Assembly: GCA_033297075.1 (NCBI GenBank)
Contig: MU858096.1
Span: 1 to 64,000 of the forward strand
Direction of reading: 5' to 3'
DNA length: 64,000 nt
Source: Rhypophila decipiens
Taxonomy: Eukaryota; Ascomycota; Sordariomycetes; Sordariales; Naviculisporaceae
Of this stretch, positions 46,657-56,662 are shown one piece after another. The translations under genes and the position numbers were made by a program. Positions within the stretch are counted from its first letter, which is position 1. Every line of letters begins with the position of its first letter. The notes beneath the pieces were generated by a model, which had not been told where the DNA came from, ran no database searches, and saw nothing but the letters and a program-made list of their open reading frames with translations.

Positions 46657-47511
46657 CTATAAATGGCCGTCTTGATGCAAATGAAGCATACCGTCCTTGC
46701 CGTCCCTCGCCCACTGCAGAACCCGCGTCCAGATCTCGGCACCATCATGTTCCATGTCCATCTTGCTTGCCAACTCATCAACAGCCCTCGAGTCCGTGAC
46801 GTCGGTCCCGAACCATCTCGCTGCATCATGAACACGCTTCTTGGCCGTGGCGCCGTCCTTCTCGGGATGTCCCTGGAAGGTGAGGATCGCATTGTTGTAC
46901 GACAAGAATGACTGGTTCCCTACTAGCAAATCATGGAATCCCCTCGGCTTGACGCCGACTGCCCTTCGATGATGTTGTTGCATTCTTAGCTTGCCATTAC
47001 CACCAACGCCGCCGCCAGATTTTGATGACGACGAGTCGTGAAAGAAGCGTCGTCCGGTGCACGTCAGCTTCGCCTCGGTAACACCCAATTCGGGGACGTC
47101 CATGTCGATGATCTCCCCGCCGAATAACAACGAGATGGTCTGATGGCCCCAGCAGATTCCCACCATCTTTTTCCCTGGATGGTGGGCCACGACATCGAGA
47201 ATGAAGGCGTGCACGCGCAAGATCCAGGCGTGTTTCTTTCGAGGGTCAACGTTGCCTCCCCCTATGATGATCAGGTCGAATAGGGCAGGGTCTGGGAAAG
47301 CAAGCTGAGGCTGGTCAAAGAAATCGGCCGGGTAGAAAAACGAGAGTTTGCTGTGGGGGGATATGGCTGCTATGGAGCGGACGTACGAGTCCCGAATCGA
47401 GTTTATGAACGGGGATCGGTACGAGTTTAGGAGGATGGCAATTTTAAGGGGCTGCTCCAGCAAGAGTCCTCCGCCTTTGCTAGTATGGCTGGCATTGGTG
47501 GTGGAAGTCAT
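46657..47511 (-). CDS. Class I glutamine amidotransferase-like protein
   Basis: The GATase1 domain splits glutamine to give ammonia, or in stand-alone relatives cleaves gamma-glutamyl bonds. A single exon of 284 aa. The catalytic triad is visible: nucleophile Cys120 in 'MVGICWGHQTISLLFGG', then His215 and Glu217 in 'LTFQGHPEKDG'. A flexible Ser/Gly-rich insert lies at about 160-173. There is no synthetase domain and no signal peptide, so it is a free-standing cytosolic enzyme of the fungal GMP-synthase-like amidotransferase group. Some members of this group sit in metabolite or detoxification clusters, but the substrate cannot be read here. The ATG at 47511 is the only good start before the beta strand 'LKIAILLNS'. 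Confidence 0.92.
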   Translation of the reverse strand: MTSTTNASHTSKGGGLLLEQPLKIAILLNSYRSPFINSIRDSYVRSIAAISPHSKLSFFYPADFFDQPQLAFPDPALFDLIIIGGGNVDPRKKHAWILRVHAFILDVVAHHPGKKMVGICWGHQTISLLFGGEIIDMDVPELGVTEAKLTCTGRRFFHDSSSSKSGGGVGGNGKLRMQQHHRRAVGVKPRGFHDLLVGNQSFLSYNNAILTFQGHPEKDGATAKKRVHDAARWFGTDVTDSRAVDELASKMDMEHDGAEIWTRVLQWARDGKDGMLHLHQDGHL

Positions 47512-48023
47512 GTTGAATGACTTTTGAGTCGTTGAGGGTCAAGACTGGAGCGTGAGAGAAGGACAAAGCAGCACGGGGGTTCTGTAATGTTGGATTGTCT
47601 GGGTGCTTTATAGGTCTCTCTGGCTTCTTGGCTATGTCGTGTTAGGGGATTTAGTGTACACTAGTAGTCTTCCTTCCAGGGGTTCGGTACCCACTAGCTC
47701 GCCAGGACGCCCTAAATCTGACAATGATGGATCCCTTCTGGAGCACCCGGAAGGTTTTTAGAGACTGCCAAGACTCGGATGACACCGGCAGGCGGACCAT
47801 TGGCTGGCTGAAAGACCAACAAGGTTGTTGATGACATCAGGCGAAACAAAAGCAATCACCTGACCATTCTGGCAAGGCCGAACCTGCACTCAACAAGCCA
47901 TCGACAGGAGCACAACATATCCCGTGATGAACAAAGATGTCTTGTGATAAGGGACTTCAATTAGGTATGCGCATTCGGCGGTTGACAGCATAAACAGTGT
48001 GGCTCTATGGATATGGCATTGCA
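47512..48023. other. Intergenic upstream of the amidotransferase
   Basis: 512 bp with the amidotransferase promoter and the 3' end of the receptor gene. No further features seen. Confidence 0.5.
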
Positions 48024-49372
48024 TCACAATTTGTCAGGGCGTCCCCCTCCAATAATACTGCTCGCACTGCTAACGTCTCGTCCTCCTTCCTTATCCCGGA
48101 GCTCGACGGCGACGGTCACTTCGGTACGTTGCAATATCTGTCCGGCCGGATCCTTCAGCGGCATCTCGTCGCTCGAGTTGGTTATGGTCTGAGTCAAATG
48201 GGAGGTCAGGGGCCCGCCGGAAATGACCACCGTATTGTTCCGGATCGTCCTCCTTGTCGTGGTTGCAACTCTCGATATCTGCGTCTGGTTGTTGCTTTCC
48301 GGCAAGTAGTAACGCTTGCTCAGGCTTCTGAAGTCCATGAACAAAGTCCGCAACACTGGTATGGAAGCGGCGATGATGGTCACGGCGGATTCGGCGGCTC
48401 CCCAGTTGATCAAGCCAGCTGCGACAACTGTCTCATGTACCAGGGTCAGACATGCTAGGACGGTACTCATGGTGAAGATGATGGCGGGGGGATCTCACAT
48501 GTAAAGTCCTCTGAGGCGAGTACAGGAATCTCCAGAGTCTTTACTATGGCAGTACCGCCGGCACTGCATCGAAAGTCAGCTATTGGGGCTTGTGCCAATC
48601 ATAAAATCATTGAGCAATCGAGACTCACAATATTCCCATGCTCATGGCCAAGGCAACTCCAATCTTTTCCTTTCGCCTCATCTGCAGTTTCCAGATGACC
48701 TTCCATGGCAGCAAGGCCAGCACAAAGTCCATGGCCGCCGAGTAGCCTTCAGACACGGGTTAGTGGGCTGGTCGAGACCGCTGCAAGCTCTCAAGAGACG
48801 TACCAGCAGCAAACATGCCATATGTCGGATACACATGGGGTTCCCAACAGGTACCGGGCGCGTATGGATTCCACGTCTTGGAGACCGGACTGCATCTTGT
48901 CCACATGAACACGGCGTTCAGGCCCATGGATATGTTGACCGTCGCAATAATAAACCAGAGCAGGAATCTCGTGCGTCCCGGCATCAGACGCAAGAGTGTG
49001 ATGGCAAACGCAGTCTTGCTCCATGTGGCAGCCAAGATGGAGAAAGTGCCAGTGAAGTTGCCAATGAGGCCGAGGAAGGGGAAGTTCTGAGGAGGGACGT
49101 CGTAGGCGTGCTTTCCAAGCCCTTTCGTGATACTTATAGTTACAAGGACGATTGAGGTCAGGAGCATGAGCTTGAGGGACGGGTTAGCTGATGACCCTGT
49201 GGCTCTTGGCTCGCACACTTACCCAAGATATTGTCAGCACATGGTCGTCCCACCAGAGATGGCGTTTCGTCCTGAGTTTACATATCAGACGAACCGCCAG
49301 AAACAAGCCGGAAAGCCCCACAAGTGTCCACGTTGCGATGAGTATGCTGTGGCCAATGTCTTCATGGTCCAT
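48024..49372 (-). CDS. PTH11-like seven-transmembrane receptor
   Basis: Plasma-membrane receptor-like protein of the fungal PTH11 class, which in pathogens senses host surfaces and hydrophobicity; the ligand is unknown. Minus-strand exons 49372-49223, 49170-48804, 48746-48629, 48563-48499 and 48427-48024 give 367 aa, all phases consistent. Seven hydrophobic segments are visible, with landmarks 'WWDDHVLTISW', 'YSAAMDFVLALLPWKVIWKL', 'MSMGILFAGGTAIVK' and 'WGAAESAVTIIAASIPVLR'. There is no N-terminal CFEM domain. The C-terminal tail (about 110 residues) is polar, Ser/Thr-rich and cytosolic. The gene is intact, unlike the paralogue 9 kb to the left on the same strand. The start at 49372 follows from the short extracellular N-terminus 'MDHEDIGHS'. 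Confidence 0.9.
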
Positions 49373-50583
49373 ACTGAAAAGAGGGTCGCGATGAAAGTGG
49401 AAGATGAAAGGGTCTGGGTCTGGTAGAAAGTGACGCTTGGAACAGACCGAAAGAGTTCACCTTGACATGGGTCAGCGAGTGCCGGCGGGTTCCATCTTGC
49501 CTTATACATACGGAGTACGGTATAAGGTCTTGAAAAGGATTGCGACAAAAGTCATTGCGCCGTCCACCTGCTCCAGACAAGCTGCTTGCCCTCGTAGCAG
49601 ACGCACAGTCGCGGTCATTTCCTACTTTGTCAGGACTTACAAGGACAAGATGCAAATATTCGAGACCAGTTATATGGCTGACACCACTCGGATCTGGTCA
49701 ATAGTGCCCGCCACGAGGAGGGCTGCATGGGTTCAGACCTGGTCAAGACACCAGAATACGCCGTATCCCGTTCTCAGAGGAAGGTGAGGATGCAAGTCAC
49801 CACGGTCACCAACGTGATGCGGCTGGAGGAGGTCCCAGCAAATCCGTGCCACAACGGGCTGGACGAATAACCGGGCGAGAGGGCCAGGCTCACGGACGGT
49901 TGTGCAGCAAGACTGATCCCCAACCCAGAATCCTACCCTGATTTCCACCGAAAAGGAACCCCACGAAAGGACCCAGTCGTGCCAGTTGACCCTCGTGAGC
50001 TCGCTGAGCTGTGACCCGAACGCCACAATTCGCAATAATCTCAATATTGAGTTGACTGGAGCCATTCGGAGGGTTCCTCGGGCGAACAGACCGTTTCCTC
50101 CTGCGGCCGCGAACAAGGGGCGAGATGGAGGACTCATGGAAGCGTGTTTGGTCAGTACTCGGCACACCAGGATGCACGTGGACTGCTGTACATGTACTGA
50201 TGAAGGAAATTCACGAGAATCTGGGACCTTGCATGCTGAATCTGGCGTGGGCAAAGACAGCCAAGATCAGCGTCGACAATGAAAAGATAACCAGCTTTGC
50301 CCCTGGTCAGTTTTGATGTGATTGTCGTCAATGGCCGCGAAAGGCATAATGAGGAGAATTAATGGGTAATTTAAGAAGTGTCGGCTACCACCCCAGAACC
50401 GGTTTCTGGACCCAAAGATTGAAGTTGGAACACCAAAACAAGGAAGCAATCGCACTCCATTGCGATGCTCTTGTGCTCTTTAAAGGATGGAAAAGGACGT
50501 TTCGAACCCATTTAGGGGATGGCCGATATGTTCTGGATCTCCATAGCAAAAAAGGACTGGAGAGAGGAAAGGCGTCGGTCGAA
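49373..50583. other. Divergent intergenic region: receptor and mucin-like genes
   Basis: No gene supported in about 1.2 kb. Both flanking genes start from here. Confidence 0.5.
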
Positions 50584-52719
50584 ATGCGCTTCAGTCGGTT
50601 CGCGGCGTTTGTCGCGTTCGCTGCAGAAGTTGTAGGGCAAAAGTGCTCCAATAGCAACTGTCTCCGAGGTAAGCTCGGTGGACTTCGGGGCCCAGCGTAG
50701 CGGCCGGTGAGGTCATTTTTAGCGGGGCTCCTCTGTGAGGGAAGGAAACACCAAACACTAACACGGACACTGGGCAATCGCAGCCATCAAACAAGCCTCG
50801 AAGGGAAGGAATCCCACTGCCGACTGTCTTTCGTTTTTGCGCGTTACTGCCACGCCGTCACCAAGGTCAGTTCTGGAGATTTCCGGAGCTTTTCACACTG
50901 GCAGTCTTTTGAGAGCTAACAGATCTCTATCCTCAGAACCTCGACTACAACCTTGACAATCACGACCTCGGTCCGAACTCTGACGATCACTACAAATTCC
51001 ACCTCCCTCCGAAGCACGCATACATCGACATCGACATCGAAACAGTCCTCCAAGTCTTCAAAGAGTTCTAGTTCAACAAAGACTTCAAGTTTAACAAGAA
51101 CCTCTAGCTCAGCAAAGTCATCAAAGTCATCAAAATCGACCAAATCCAGCAAGTCAAAGTCGTCCAAATCACAGCACCCGCGCGCCGTCGAATATGAAGC
51201 GGCATTCGATAGTCCCGGTCAGGTCCACCCTCTCGAACAGCGGCAAGTGACCTCCCGCTCGACATCCTCTCTCCCAAAATACGCGACAGCATGCAAATCT
51301 GTCGCCGCATACTCGTCAGCTTGTTCATGCTTGGGTGCTTCCCGCTCAACAACCACCATCGCCGCTAGCACATCGACAAAGACCTTGACTACAACCAGGA
51401 CCATTGCCAGGACGACCACGACCGTTTATACGAGCCATACGAGCTCTCTGGCGAACAGCACGACGGCACGGGGTTTGAACACATCATCCACGGCGTCGAT
51501 ACGGACGAGCAATAGCAGAGCTACTTCGGGAACCACGTCCAAGACAAGCCTTGAGTCGTCAGTCCTCAGCCGCACTTCTCAGTTTGCGACCATTACAAGC
51601 ACAAGCTCAGGCTCAAGCTCAACTGTGACCGTTTTCAATACGACACTGATTACCATCGTCACGTCGGCCTGGACCAATACATCATCTTCAAGACTCGAGT
51701 CTGTGGCAAGTAGTGCCTTCACCAGTCGATTTCTGAACTCGACGAGTCTGCCATCGAATGTCGCAGCCAACACGACGGCGCCGTCAAACCTCACCATCTC
51801 GTCCATTGCGAGCAGTTTGGGTCCAAATAGCACCACGCCGAGATGGCTCAACATGTCCACGGCGACCACCGTCCTCGCAAATAGTACCGGCTCTGTATGG
51901 CTCAACACTTCGTTCCCTACTGGCCCGGCCAATACCACCACTGGTCGCTGGCTAAATACGACGAGCATGTTCCCCATCTCAACAAACACGACGGGCATGT
52001 TCCCCGTCTCGACCAACACGACGAGCTTCCGATGGCTAAACTCGACGACCATGCCGCCTCCTATGCCGACAAATACTACCAGCTTCCGATGGCTAAATTC
52101 GACCATGATGCCCAACGCCACCACTGGCCGCTGGCTCAACACGTCGTCCTCTGTGCCCACACCAACGCCAACCACAGACCTCACTTGCGGAGAAACAGCC
52201 AATCCGTTTGCCCTGCAGGTTTCTCAGCCGGGTGGCATGTATGATGGGTGGTATGTTCATGTCAGCGGCAATGGTTTGCTGTTCACCAGTGGGCGCTCTT
52301 CAGCCAGCTCCTTCAGCGTCGAGGCCAGTGGACATCTTTGTGCCGTGGGGCGCCTGGACGGCAATGACCGACCAAAGATTGCAGCGGTGGGTATACGAGA
52401 TGCCAGCAGCGAAGTGTGGTTGGTGACAAGCCGAACACTGAAAGTCCTCGACGAGGACTACGCGGCTGTCAAGTGCACAAACGACGGCGCCTTGAGCTGC
52501 GCGGCGAATGCTACAACTTCAGCGAGCCACTGGCTGGGATGCGGTCTCCAGCTGGACTTGTCTACAGATGCTGGCGGAACGGTGCCGGTCAGAGGGCTCA
52601 ACTGCACATCACTGGCGTTGAATGTTGTCACGTCTAATCCGACAAATATGACCGCTTCGATGGTCACGCCTAATCCAACGACCATGACAGCTTCAATGAC
52701 AGCTTCGGTGGTATCATGA
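50584..52719 (+). CDS. Secreted mucin-like Ser/Thr-rich protein
   Basis: Probably an O-glycosylated cell-wall or surface protein. Exons 50584-50668, 50784-50865 and 50937-52719 give 649 aa; the two small 5' exons are needed to supply a start, and all phases agree. Signal peptide 'MRFSRFAAFVAFAAEVVG', then a short Cys region ('CSNSNC', 'ADCLSFLRVTATPSP') common at the head of such fungal proteins. Residues about 60-130 are Ser/Lys-rich ('SSKSSKSTKSSKSKSSK'). A long Ser/Thr domain contains many N-x-T/S sites and six 'WLN' repeats. From about 473 a Cys-containing domain ('TCGETANPFALQVSQPGG', 'LGCGLQLDLS') looks beta-rich and folded. No GPI-anchor signal is obvious at the C-terminus. It could be an adhesin; not proven. 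Confidence 0.84.
51841..52143 (+). repeat. Imperfect tandem repeats encoding NTTxxxWLN(S/T)T units
   Basis: Six copies of a 'WLN' core, five preceded by Arg, are spaced 39 to 83 bp apart inside the mucin-like gene. Two adjacent copies share the stretch 'TNTTSFRWLNST'. Each unit brings one or two N-glycosylation sequons. Variable spacing suggests past repeat gain and loss. Confidence 0.75.
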
Positions 52720-54271
52720 TGATACGGATACAAGCTTGAATAAAGTCGACTGTCAATGTCTATCTGCGCAGCGGCACCCAGCACTTGTTCAATCTGCCAT
52801 GACGACCTTTTTTCCTTCCAACCATGTTCCTGATATATATTCACTCAAGCGTGGTCTTCTGAACTTTCTGTTACTTTTGCTCCCGGCTTTCCACGAAACA
52901 TTTGTTTGACATTGTGCAAGATCTTGGACCCCCGACTCGTCCCGCCTGCTGAGGAGCTGCTCGAAGTACTCCATATGCTGTTGCGACGGCGCTGTTGCCC
53001 CACATCAACGGCCGCGTCAGCCATGGCTTCGGCTTCGGAACGAGAGACTGCACCAGAGTCTACGTGTTAGTTACGGTATTGAGAAGTTGGAAGCAAAGTT
53101 TTATCATGGGCCACGGGATCGAGGGGTTCAACGGTTATGACGTACGGATGTTTCCAGCTCCGCCACGACCAATGGAGCGGCGTCTATCACCAGAAATTAC
53201 AGAGTTTGTATGATGCATGGTTGTTTACTTGACGCTGTAATGTATAGAAATACAAGTGGTATTGGAGATCAGTCTTGGTCGTTACAGTTGTGTAGTAAGG
53301 TCTTCACTTTCGTCAAGATGGTGGTGTGAGAGCTTGGCTTCTGCAGTTTTCCTTGGAATACAGCCTGAACATATACCTGTCGTCGCTGTATCATCGAGTT
53401 GGTAGAGGGAAGAGCATAACGTCAATCCTTTGTTATCCCCATCTTACTGCCGATCATTGCCGTCCCTCTCCCCCTTTGTCTCTCCATTTCCCACACCTTG
53501 GGCCATAGAATACGTGAATACGTCAAGCTGGACGGGTGACGGTCACACCACAGATCATTGACTTGGCCGAACGCAGCGTAATTGTACATGTTTCACGCAA
53601 TTCTCAGGGCCCTTGGGGTCTGGATGTTGGAAGCTTTTAATGATGGACGGGAATGGCCGAGATAAGGACGGGACACACGATTGGGCCTTGAGCCTCGTTC
53701 CCCCACACCCTCTTGCAGCACTGTCGTCACTCTTTCCAAAAAGCTTGGCAACCCCTTTTTCGCTTTCGTGGTGAACGTGGGTTGGACCCCTAACGGATCA
53801 TGATCAACGCTTTGGTCGACTGCAGAAGCAGATAGGGGCAATGGATCTCATTGGTCTTGGGAATTGTTCACCTCACTGCGGTTATGCATCTAACTGTTAT
53901 TACCGGTGAGCCCGGTTTGTTATTCCCCCTTTTCATTTTGTTCGTGCTAAGACATGTCGAAGTTCAAGGTCAAAGAGCAATGCTTCCGATTCCACTTCCT
54001 TGGGATCTTTAGACTTTGCGGGCTCTGACACAATAGCATTGTCTCCCCCGAGGATTGAACAATGCTGTTATCTGCCTTGGACAAAGGACCAGTCCAAATG
54101 TTCTTCGTGATGGAAACAACAGGCCACACTGGGAGTCCAGTCGCAGAACTTACTGGCACACAATCTCCCTGTTCCCAAGCCGAGATGGGGGAGATACTCT
54201 CTTCCAACCTTACAGCTTGACAGTGATGTGAATAGCTTCATTATCTGCATCTCGGTATATAAACCGATAAA
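52720..54271. other. Intergenic, about 1.55 kb
   Basis: No gene supported. TATATAAA at 54256-54263 is only 9 bp from the next ATG; if it is a real TATA box, translation of the next gene must start further in. Confidence 0.5.
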
Positions 54272-55577
54272 ATGTCGACCCAGAGTACACGACTCAACAG
54301 TCTTGGCACAGACACCAACAACGGTAAGAAAACATTTAGCAAGATGCGCCCACAATTCAACATTGCTCGCGCCTTCAAGGACTGCGAGGAGGTAGCCCTC
54401 CATGTAGCCACCCTCGAGGGTCCCAACGAGCATTACAACGTCCAGATCGTCAAACATGTCGGATCGGGCACCCTTCTGGTCCGAAAGACTACACACACGC
54501 GCCGGCGGGTGGGTTATAACCTGACCGAGGCCCAGGCTCACTTCAACAAGGACATCATGGCCGCGCAACACATATCAGAGGCATACGATGCGGATCAGAG
54601 CAACGCCCGGTTTGCGCAGCTTTACGCTGTCAACACTATACAGCCCGACATGATTAGACATGGCAGTAAGTTGACGCTGGTTTCCTATTGGAGCTTTTGC
54701 AACGGTGCAATGGTCGACGGCGGCCTCGAGAGGTTCATGGACCGGTGCGACGAGAGTGGTGTTTCGCTCCCTGACGGGCTCATCATTCGCTTTGCATGGA
54801 ACATGCTCGAGTCGTTGTTTTTCCTTTACACCCTCCCCACACAGCGTTTGCGCATTGCTAACGATAACAGTCTCAGTGATTTACCCTTGCACTTCCGGCC
54901 TGGAAATGACCTGCCGGATCTGTTCGTTGCCAACTTTGGTGACAGCGAGAGGATACCCGTCGAGGGGTCCCGTACCGCCGAAGGAGGAGATGAATGGGAC
55001 ATTCCACGAGTCAAGCTCATGATCAACTATCTTTACCATCGTAGCGAGACTATTCGTAATCGCAATGCCGGACAACGCTTGCGCCGAGACACTGGCGGAC
55101 ACATGCAACTGCTAAGACTCGGCGGCAGAGAGGACGCGACGCCGCTGCAAAAGCTGTAACAAGATGCTCAATGATCTTGATAGCGACTTTGATGCAGGCA
55201 AGATTGGCTTCCCTCCCTTGGATGGCGCTACGTTTGCACCCGCTGACTTTTCTATCCTCCCTTATTTGCAGACTGTTATTCGGTTTGCGAACCGGCACGC
55301 CATGCATACTTGCCCCGAGGGGTCGAATGTGTGGAAACAACTCAGTGGTTGGGAGAAGTGGGAGAAGAGCGGAATCCCAACCTTTGAGTCGATTTATGCC
55401 ACGAGACGTGAGAAGCTTAGAGGCCCATGGTATGTTGCCCTTGTGGACAAGAATACCAATGAGCTTGTGGGCCTTGACGAGAATAAGACGTACCATACGC
55501 CCAAGAACGAGAGTATCGACGAGGATACCGATTACGAGTCTGACGATGAGGTTTCAGAGGCTTCAGATTTGGAGTAA
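54272..55577 (+). CDS. Kinase-fold-like protein of unknown function
   Basis: Not firmly recognised. Proposed exons 54272-55055 and 55129-55577 (73-bp intron, donor GTAATC, acceptor GGCAG) give 410 aa; without the intron the frame stops at 55157-55159. The segment 'VKHVGSGTLLVRKTTH' resembles a glycine-rich loop with a Lys strand. 'LPLHFRPGNDLPDLFVANFG' sits where a kinase catalytic loop and DFG would be, yet lacks a clean HRD or DFG, suggesting a degenerate, possibly inactive kinase fold. Such divergent kinase-like genes are numerous in ascomycetes. The C-terminus is very acidic ('SIDEDTDYESDDEVSEASDL'). The ATG at 54272 lies just after a TATATAAA run; Met at 54344 ('MRPQFNIARAF') is an alternative. 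The intron is plausible but not certain. Confidence 0.6.
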
Positions 55578-56099
55578 ACGATTCAGCTTCGGATTGGACT
55601 TTTACGAAGAGACTCGTCCAAGAAGATGCAGGCAAGTAATAATAATAAACATTTCCATAAAAACCATGCCCCATACGATAGTGACAGCTATGTGTGAAAA
55701 GATGAAGTAGTAAAATTTCAACACTGGATGACCCAGATCCGCCTTCTCTACCGAGCACGCGACGCTTTGTGGATGAAACGCCCCTCTTGGTCACAGAGGC
55801 TTGACATGATCTCTTCTCTCACCGAATTATCGTGGTGTGTTCTCTTAATTGCTTATCATGTTAAACATTCTTCAACTCCTCGGGTTTCTTTATCCAAGAA
55901 GATGTTTGTTCTGCAGGAGATATAGTTCTTTCTTGGTGAAGGGTATGTCTACAGGCTATAGGGCTTGTTACCGAGACACTACCTTTTTTTTATTTTTGAT
56001 ACTTCTATTTGCTTCAACTTTTAGTTCTTTATTTAATTAACTAAAACTCGTGATCAAAAAGTTTTTAAGTGAGTTGAGATGCAAAAGTAAACAAGCGGA
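55578..56099. other. Intergenic before tRNA-Arg
   Basis: AT-rich in its right half (about 55970-56050). No gene seen. Confidence 0.5.
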
Positions 56100-56199
56100 C
56101 ACCCGACGTGGGACTCGAACCCACAGCCTCAAGATTAAGTTATTTCCTACTGAGTAGGACGGTAGAAGTCTTGCGCGCTACCGATTGCGCCAGCCGGGC
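56100..56199 (-). tRNA. tRNA-Arg (UCU) with intron
   Basis: Minus-strand cloverleaf of 100 nt including a 27-nt intron (56136-56162). Acceptor stem GCCCGGC/GTCGGGT (two G-T pairs). Anticodon stem CAAGA/TCTTG encloses CTTCTA, giving TCT. T-arm GTGGG-TTCGAGT-CCCAC. The intron sits one base after the anticodon as in other nuclear tRNAs. Confidence 0.9.
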
Positions 56200-56317
56200 T
56201 GGTTGTGTGTTGCTTGATGATTTGCGTTCGAGTCAGAAGAGCATATGAAGTTTGTGGGATGGGGTCTTGAGGTGGAGAGCAACAGCGTTTGCCCGATGTG
56301 GCGTCTGGACTTTCGAG

Positions 56318-56662
56318 TCATGTCTTCCCGCCGGGGAAACTTGCAATTCTTGGAGCAAAGTTTGGTGCCCAGAGGATAATGAGGTGTTCATCACTGTGGC
56401 CAGCAGCTAAAAGGGTGGATCTGTATGGCCGATCAACTTGTGCCTTGCCAAACAATTGCAAAGATGGGACCATGGGTAAGGGGATATAGTCCTTGAGAGA
56501 GTGCAATACGTTCGACGAGATGAGATATAGAGTGTCCTGCCAGTCACTCGGAATCGCAATCTCGCATTCCACAGATCGGGACGAGGCAGGCCAGAGTTCC
56601 AATCTCCTGCTGGTCCCCTTCCCGACGTGCAGCGCTCGAGTTGCATGAAGTGTGTAGTTCAT
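56318..56662 (-). CDS. Possible small protein (low confidence)
   Basis: A 114-codon frame starting at a true ATG. The translation is moderately protein-like ('SDWQDTLYLISSNVLHSLKD', 'DEHLIILWAPNFAPRI') but has no signal peptide, domain or splice support. It could be a real small gene, a gene relic or chance. Listed because it is the best candidate in a long stretch without genes. Confidence 0.25.
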   Translation of the reverse strand: MNYTLHATRALHVGKGTSRRLELWPASSRSVECEIAIPSDWQDTLYLISSNVLHSLKDYIPLPMVPSLQLFGKAQVDRPYRSTLLAAGHSDEHLIILWAPNFAPRIASFPGGKT

